The translations under genes were made by a program, and so were the position numbers. A stretch of 64,000 nt of DNA. Source: Bog-756 sp963713625 (GTDB lineage: Bacteria; Actinomycetota; Acidimicrobiia; Acidimicrobiales; RAAP-2). Positions 59,482 to 64,000 of this stretch are shown piece after piece (the first letter of the stretch is position 1; every line of letters starts with the position of its first letter). Under the pieces are notes generated by a model that worked only from the letters and a program-made list of their open reading frames with translations, ran no database searches and had not been told where the DNA came from. The stretch is from positions 602,320-666,319 of the forward strand of contig CAVQMN010000011.1 in assembly GCA_963713625.1 (NCBI GenBank). The letters run 5' to 3'.

Positions 59482-61149
59482 CTATTTGGGCTGGAGGTCC
59501 GACGCCACCGGAAGGGCGATGTGGATGTGGGTGAAATCAATGCTCCCGCCCAGTCTGGGGAGCGCATAGGCGACCGTGGTGGCGACCAGCTGGAGTTCGA
59601 TGTGGTCGTTCGGCGAGCCGGTGTAGGCGACGGTCTCCAACGGCACGGCGGTGGTGTGGCTCCGTCCATCGAGGGTGACATCGATCGGGGTGACCTGATT
59701 GCCCAACACGAGGCCGGTCGATTCGTCCACCAACTGGGCGAAGACGCGGGTCGGCCGGGTGCCTGAGGCCGATGTCCCCTGGTAGGTCAGCTGGAGCTGG
59801 GGCGCGCCTACCACCACGGCCGACCGGCTCCCGAACGAGACGTCGACGTTCACGGCGTTGGTGGCCTTGGCCGGGGTGATGGGAGCGACCAGACCGGCCA
59901 GTTCCTGGGTGCTGCCCGAAATGACGGCCGGTCCCGATCCGCCCGTGGCCACCAGGGGAAGGCTCCCCTGACCGTTCGCGGTGAGCGGCGATCCGGTGGG
60001 AACGGGATAGCTGCCGGCCGAGTAGCTGTTGCCCTTCTGGTCCACGAACTGGAATCCGGGCCCGGTACCGACCGAGGTGTCCCGCTTCACATAGCGGTTC
60101 AACCAGTCGATGGTGGCCGTGACTGGCAGTTGCTGATTGCCTGGCGGGGTCAGGCACACGCCGTGGCCACCGCAGAACCAGATCATGGCGGTGGGGACGC
60201 CGTTCTTCCGCAGGATCTCGTAGTTCTCCACTCCCTCCTGGAGGGTGAAGAGCGTATCCACCGTGCCCTGGACGATCAGTGTCGGTATGTGGATGTGGGA
60301 CACCAGATTGCCGGGGCCCCGTGCGGCAAACCACTGGCGCTGGGCCGGGGTGATCGTGCCGGTCAGATTGCCGGTGGTCTGGGCTGCCGTCACTTCCGGA
60401 GCCACGTGATCGGACGAGGAGAGGTTGGACAGGATGTTCGCCCAGCCCGACTTGAACGTATCGGCCTTGTCCAGACTGGTGACGAGGGAGTGCCAGGCGA
60501 TGGTCGGAACGATGGCGTCGATCCGGCAGTCGGTCGCCGCCGTCACCAGCTGGATGCCGCCGCCGTAGGAGCCACCCACCATCCCGATGCGGGGATCGCC
60601 CGGCGCGTCGAGCTGGACGCCGGGCTGGGTGGCCACCCAGTCGATCAGCGAGCTGACATCGCGCGCCTCGTAATCGGGGCTGTCTACCTCGGCTTCGCCT
60701 CCGGACTGGCCGAAGCCGCGGGGATCCCAGGTGAGGACGTTGTACCCGGCCGCCCACAGATCCTTGATCGGGATCTCACCGAGGACGCCCGACCCCTGGG
60801 TGTCGGTGTCTCCGGACAGGCTCCAACCCGGGCCCATGAGGATGGTCGGTGACCGCTGGGTGGAGCCCGGATGGACGGGGAACCAGTGGGCCCGGATCTG
60901 CGTGCCGTCGAACGAGGTGACTTCCCAGTCGCTCGGGGTCCCGGCGACGGGGGTGGCCACCACCGGCCGGGTGGGAAGCGGTCGATGGCAGGTGGCGCCG
61001 GCCGTCGTCGTGGCATGCTGCCCGGATCCTCCGGGAGTGGCGGACGACGTCGAGCACCCGGTGAGGACGACGGCGATCAGGGTCAATGCAGTGAGGACTG
61101 CACTGGACCGGCGAACTATTCCTCTGGCCTCGGTTCCCGCCCACTTCAC
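59482..61149 (-). CDS. Lipoprotein of the X-Pro dipeptidyl-peptidase (S15) / CocE type
   Basis: Exported alpha/beta hydrolase of 555 residues. Signal and lipobox: LTALTLIAVVLTGCSTSSA. The oxyanion side has WDPRGFGQSGG, the nucleophile elbow is GGSYGGGIQ, and the catalytic Asp and His are in VQGTVDTLFTL and CGGHGVCL. A C-terminal jelly-roll (about residues 385-550, TRPTRVFAQLVD) completes the S15/CocE architecture. It would cleave proline peptides or esters at the cell surface. It stands alone. Confidence 0.9.
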   Translation of the reverse strand: MKWAGTEARGIVRRSSAVLTALTLIAVVLTGCSTSSATPGGSGQHATTTAGATCHRPLPTRPVVATPVAGTPSDWEVTSFDGTQIRAHWFPVHPGSTQRSPTILMGPGWSLSGDTDTQGSGVLGEIPIKDLWAAGYNVLTWDPRGFGQSGGEAEVDSPDYEARDVSSLIDWVATQPGVQLDAPGDPRIGMVGGSYGGGIQLVTAATDCRIDAIVPTIAWHSLVTSLDKADTFKSGWANILSNLSSSDHVAPEVTAAQTTGNLTGTITPAQRQWFAARGPGNLVSHIHIPTLIVQGTVDTLFTLQEGVENYEILRKNGVPTAMIWFCGGHGVCLTPPGNQQLPVTATIDWLNRYVKRDTSVGTGPGFQFVDQKGNSYSAGSYPVPTGSPLTANGQGSLPLVATGGSGPAVISGSTQELAGLVAPITPAKATNAVNVDVSFGSRSAVVVGAPQLQLTYQGTSASGTRPTRVFAQLVDESTGLVLGNQVTPIDVTLDGRSHTTAVPLETVAYTGSPNDHIELQLVATTVAYALPRLGGSIDFTHIHIALPVASDLQPK

Positions 61150-61298
61150 CCCAGGAGTGTCCCATTCCCTCTCTTCCGAATCAATCCCGCGCCGTTCGGA
61201 CGGATCCTCGCCCCTGCAGGAACGCTCCGATCATCGATAGTGGGGTGACCGCCGACGGCAATGGAGCTTGCCGCGACGGTGGAGCAGCGACTTGATCA

Positions 61299-61457
61299 AT
61301 GACCACGGAGCTACGGACTCGAACCCCGACCAGGGGCAGCCGTCTGCGCTGGTGGGCGCTCGTCGTCGTGTGCCCGGCCATGTTCATGAACGCCCTCGAC
61401 TCGTTTAGTTCGGTGCTGACAAGCGGTGCATCGCTGGTCCAGCTGGTCGATGCCTAG
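61299..61457 (+). pseudogene. MFS transporter N-terminal remnant (DHA2 type)
   Basis: ATG 61299 encodes TRTPTRGSRLRWWALVVVCP then AMFMNALDS, the standard start of DHA2 drug-efflux transporters (RWWALVVVC-AxFMNALDS). Homology stops at codon 34; the rest (SFSSVLTSGASLVQLVDA) is unlike the family, and the frame ends at 61457. It is a truncated remnant; whatever replaced the remainder is not recognisable. Confidence 0.65.
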
Positions 61458-61583
61458 AGAGATAATCGACCCGCCTCCGGTCAGGGGCAGGGTGGTGCGG
61501 GTACGAGTTGCCTTGGACCATCTCGACCGGCAACTGTTTGCTGTTCTGATGACGTGCTCCGGTATTTCTGCTGTCCAACAATA

Positions 61584-61624
61584 AAACCACGGTCCCTCGC
61601 CAAGAAGGCAAGGGACCGTGGTTT
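61584..61624. terminator. Strong rho-independent hairpin
   Basis: AAACCACGGTCCCT (61584-61597) pairs perfectly with AGGGACCGTGGTTT (61611-61624); three further inner pairs close an AAGAA loop after one mismatch. On the minus strand the stem is followed by TTTTATTGTTG, so it terminates minus-strand transcripts, i.e. downstream of the broken gene at 61684. Confidence 0.85.
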
Positions 61625-61683
61625 GTCGATATATCTAGGTCCCCTTCACGACGCACATCGCAGGAACCACTGACTGAGTGCCG

Positions 61684-61860
61684 TTCAGAAGGTCGCCTTC
61701 GTTCCCGGAGCAAGAGTGATCGTCTACCGCCGGTGATCTTGCCAACGGCCTTTTCCTCCGTGTTGCCGCTGCCGGTGCACTACAACCTGCAAGAGCGAGT
61801 GGCAATGACGTGGTGCCTGGTTGTGGGGCAGGCCCAAAAGGCAAACCACCTGGTCAGAGT
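61684..61860 (-). pseudogene. Remnant of exported small protein (paralog of 55551-56020)
   Basis: Fragments in different frames resemble the broken gene at 55551: TGSGNTEEKAVGKITGG, then after a shift ITLAPGTKATF and stop (61684-61686), compare TGGTGKAVKSI and KVTLAPGTKYQI there. A strong terminator follows at 61584-61624, showing that this was a transcribed gene. The 5' limit is uncertain. Confidence 0.45.
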
Positions 61861-61947
61861 CGGTGATATTGACGAACTGAACGTCACTGACTCCCTACCA
61901 AGTGAGTAGGGAAAGCGTCACACCAAACCGGTTACGCGACAAGCCGT

Positions 61948-62743
61948 TCAGCCGTTCGTTCTCCAAGCTGGCATCCAGTCGTTGAAGGGGGAGTTGCCGA
62001 ACGTCTCGGCCGTGCGGTCGATCGTGCCGGAGGTGGCAAAGTGAAAGCAGAGAGCGATTCGTGCTTCCGTTGAAAGATTGTCGCCGCTCGAATGGGCGAG
62101 ATGGCTGTCAAAGATGACGAGATCTCCGGGAGACATCACCAGCGATGTATATGTGGCCACGTCTTGGTCGACCAGGGACACATAGCGCCCGGCCGTTGCT
62201 GCACTCTGGTCTCGGCCGTGCGGGGCAACATCGGCCTTGTGTGAGCTAGGGACGACCCGCAAGCAACTATTCGACTCGGTCGCATCGGTCAGCGCAATCC
62301 AGGCAGCGACGACTGGCCGAGAAGGCTCAAAGGGAAAGATGGACGAATCTTGATGCCACGGTTGTCCCATGGCTCCAGGCATCTTCCAAACAACCTGGGA
62401 AAGGAACAGGTCGAAATCACCGCCCATGAGGGGACGGATCAGGCTTGTCAAGCCAGGACTCGTCGCTAGCGAATGGAACGGTTCTGCTCTGTGAAAACGA
62501 TAGAGTTTGGACACCCGTTGTTCTTCGGGCAGTTTCTCGGACCAGATTGTTTTCGTACCGGACAATCGCATCTTGACTCTGGTGGAGAATAGTTTGAACT
62601 GCCTCGATGAGCTGGCGACAATCATCGTGTGACAAGAACTCACCTACACGGAAATAGCCGTTCGACTTCCATTTGTCGACAGAGCACCCGCTCCCCATGG
62701 CTGGCTGCGATGCTCGACTCGTCACGTCGACAATGCTGTTCAC
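61948..62743 (-). pseudogene. Phytanoyl-CoA dioxygenase (PhyH) family protein, frameshifted
   Basis: Fe(II)/2-oxoglutarate-dependent dioxygenase split in two frames. The N-terminal part (ATG 62743, WKSNGYFRVGEFLSHDDCRQ to ENNLVRE) joins the main part (LPEEQRVSKLYRFHRAEPF to the end) at the AAA run 62533-62535; removing one A restores the frame. The iron ligands are in PWHQDSS (His, Asp) and SHLAHSSGDN (distal His), with Arg in EARIALCFH. Divergent from the secreted repeat protein. Probably active if the indel is an error. Confidence 0.75.
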
Positions 62744-62948
62744 GAGACGGGGGTCTCGTCAAGAGATCGATTTCCTGTTCGCCGACTACAAAGTGCCGAC
62801 CAGCCATTCCCGATCACCGCCGCCGACCCGGCGATCAGGGGCACCCCTTTGCAGGGACATTCGACTTGCGATTGGGTCCTGTCTAGGGTCGACTGTCTAT
62901 GCGACACCCAGAGGGGCGGTCTCTACCTAGTTGACCTTGGAGGTCCTG

Positions 62949-63881
62949 ATGCGGCAACGGACTCGAATCTGGATGACAGCAATCGCCGGGATCGTCAGTC
63001 TCAGCACACTCTCGCTCCTCGTGGGGGTCGCTCCGCAAGTGGGCGCGGACGCCCGTACGGCAACTCCGTCCGCATTGGCCTGTCACGGGTCTCTTCTCGG
63101 CGTCACTCTTAACAAGCCGATCGTTGGGATCGCTGCCACTCCCGATCAAGGCGGCTATTGGCTCCTCGGCGCTGACGGCGGCGTGTTCAGCTATGGCGAC
63201 GCGCACTTCTACGGCTCGACCGGCAATCTGGTCCTCAACAAGCCAGTTGTGGGCATGGCCCCGACCCCGGACGGCAAGGGATACTGGTTCGTGGCCTCTG
63301 ATGGGGGCGTGTTCAGCTATGGCGACGCGCACTTCTACGGCTCGACCGGCAATCTGGTCCTCAACAAGCCCGTTGTGGGCATGGCAGCGGCTCCGGACGG
63401 AAAGGGCTACTGGCTGGTGGCCTCCGACGGCGGGATCTTCGCTTTTGGCGATGCGGGCTTTTACGGGTCGACAGGCAGCCTGGTGTTGAACCAGCCCGTG
63501 GTGGCAATGGCGGCGACGGCGGTCGGCAACGGCTACTGGCTGGTGGCGGCTGACGGCGGGATCTTCAGCTTCGGAACCACCACGTTCTTCGGAAGCGGTC
63601 CGCAAGTGGTCCAAGGCGTCACCGACTTCAATTCGTTCGCCGCGACGACCGACGGTGGCGGCTACATCATGGCGAACGCAAGCCGGGGGTACCTGCTGAA
63701 CTTTGGGGATGCCCGTTACGGGGGTATCGGGTTCAATCCAGCCGACACCTCCCCTCTGGCCGGTCTGACCCAGCCGGTTGCCACGGCCAACTACTCGTAC
63801 TGGGACGCCACCCAAGCTGGGGGGGTCTCACTCAACGACCCTGGTCCGCACGCCGGAGCAGCCACTACGACCGCCTGTTAG
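62949..63881 (+). CDS. Secreted 42-residue-repeat protein
   Basis: Exported protein of 310 residues, ATG 62949 with GGAGG at 62939-62943. After a signal peptide (IAGIVSLSTLSLLVGVAP) it consists almost wholly of the 42-residue repeat (core GKGYWLVASDGGIFAFGDA, ending FYGSTG), about five to six units, with a last degenerate unit and a Thr/Ala-rich tail ending in Cys. There is no catalytic domain. Two adjacent units are identical over 65 bp at DNA level. It probably forms a propeller-like wall or surface protein; function unknown. Confidence 0.88.
   Translation: MRQRTRIWMTAIAGIVSLSTLSLLVGVAPQVGADARTATPSALACHGSLLGVTLNKPIVGIAATPDQGGYWLLGADGGVFSYGDAHFYGSTGNLVLNKPVVGMAPTPDGKGYWFVASDGGVFSYGDAHFYGSTGNLVLNKPVVGMAAAPDGKGYWLVASDGGIFAFGDAGFYGSTGSLVLNQPVVAMAATAVGNGYWLVAADGGIFSFGTTTFFGSGPQVVQGVTDFNSFAATTDGGGYIMANASRGYLLNFGDARYGGIGFNPADTSPLAGLTQPVATANYSYWDATQAGGVSLNDPGPHAGAATTTAC
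63180..63370 (+). repeat. Identical 65-bp repeats with 126-bp period
   Basis: 63180-63244 is identical to 63306-63370. The period of 126 bp equals 42 codons, one protein repeat, so a unit was duplicated recently or is kept homogeneous by recombination. Confidence 0.9.
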
Positions 63882-63920
63882 CCGCAACGACCTCGGCGTT
63901 GTACCGAACTCCGAGAGCTG

Positions 63921-63935
63921 CCCCCCCGGGGGGGG
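63921..63935. other. C7-G8 palindromic run
   Basis: Seven C followed by eight G, 40 nt after the repeat-protein stop. It could form a very stable hairpin and act as a terminator, though no T-run follows. Such runs are also prone to sequencing errors. Confidence 0.4.
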
Positions 63936-64000
63936 TCGTCTTCTCTCTCGCGGACAGTTGTCCATATGACCCGACATGCCTGGTAGGGGGCAGGGGTAAC

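Noticed and set aside
62931..62948. TTG start for the secreted repeat protein
   Set aside because: ATG 62949 has a GGAGG site at good spacing and gives a normal signal peptide.
1..64000. CRISPR array, IS element, prophage or integrase
   Set aside because: Both strands were scanned for regular spacer-repeat patterns, transposase or recombinase motifs and terminal inverted repeats; none was found.

Overview
The window is very GC-rich and densely coded on both strands. It looks like a chromosomal segment of a free-living, aerobic actinobacterium, probably of the Acidimicrobiia type. The evidence is an AdaA-AlkA fusion followed by Ogt in the mycobacterial order, a mycothiol-dependent maleylpyruvate-isomerase-type enzyme, an F420/PPOX-type flavoprotein, a luciferase-like (LLM) oxidoreductase, an SfLAP/GAP membrane protein, DUF2630 and DUF2889 proteins, and several -10 boxes placed 5-8 nt before a start codon (leaderless transcripts). 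No IS element, integrase, prophage or CRISPR array is visible, so no source or species is named.

Layout. 1-1.4 kb: end of an ABC exporter (ATPase and FtsX-like permease). 1.4-3.4 kb: alkA-ogt alkylation repair. 3.6-8.5 kb: a four-gene catabolic operon (two paralogous amidohydrolases, an SDR and an acetoacetate-decarboxylase-like protein) with a divergent TetR gene whose start codon overlaps a perfect inverted repeat. 8.6-10.6 kb: the first of four GGDEF-EAL proteins. 10.6-25 kb: small regulator/enzyme pairs (AKR, TetR/epimerase, ArsR/SRPBCC), hydrolases, an eRF1-domain-3-like protein, a MarR-ABC-2 exporter operon and tRNA-Gly. 25-34 kb: envelope and copper genes (GtrA-like protein, a Thr-rich lipoprotein, a PHM-fold copper protein with all six copper ligands, a TrmA/RumA-type methyltransferase, an HMA chaperone and a CopA ATPase with an unusual C-terminal domain). 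34-39.6 kb: LLM enzyme, possible ferritin-like protein, second GGDEF-EAL, mycothiol-dependent enzyme.

39.7-42.4 kb is the most unusual region. A ~107-bp segment encoding the C-terminus of a GNAT acetyltransferase occurs three times, plus a fourth short copy. Read on the minus strand, one copy ends the intact gnat gene, one follows a phd/vapC toxin-antitoxin pair and one follows an SfLAP transporter gene. This is a cassette-like array with no visible recombinase.

42.4-64 kb: quinone oxidoreductase, two translationally coupled GGDEF-EAL genes, FGGY kinase, PLP decarboxylase, Gfo/Idh/MocA oxidoreductase, two secreted proteins built from the same 42-residue repeat (one with an NlpC/P60 domain), and a lipid/ketone-type catabolic group (esterase, SDRs, SRPBCC, acyl-CoA dehydrogenase). 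The stretches 55.5-57 kb and 61.3-62.8 kb contain several frameshifted or truncated genes. These may be real decay or uncorrected indels, because three of the breaks lie in or beside short homopolymers.

Coordinates, motifs and repeats were read directly from the sequence. Family names come from motif recognition without database searches.
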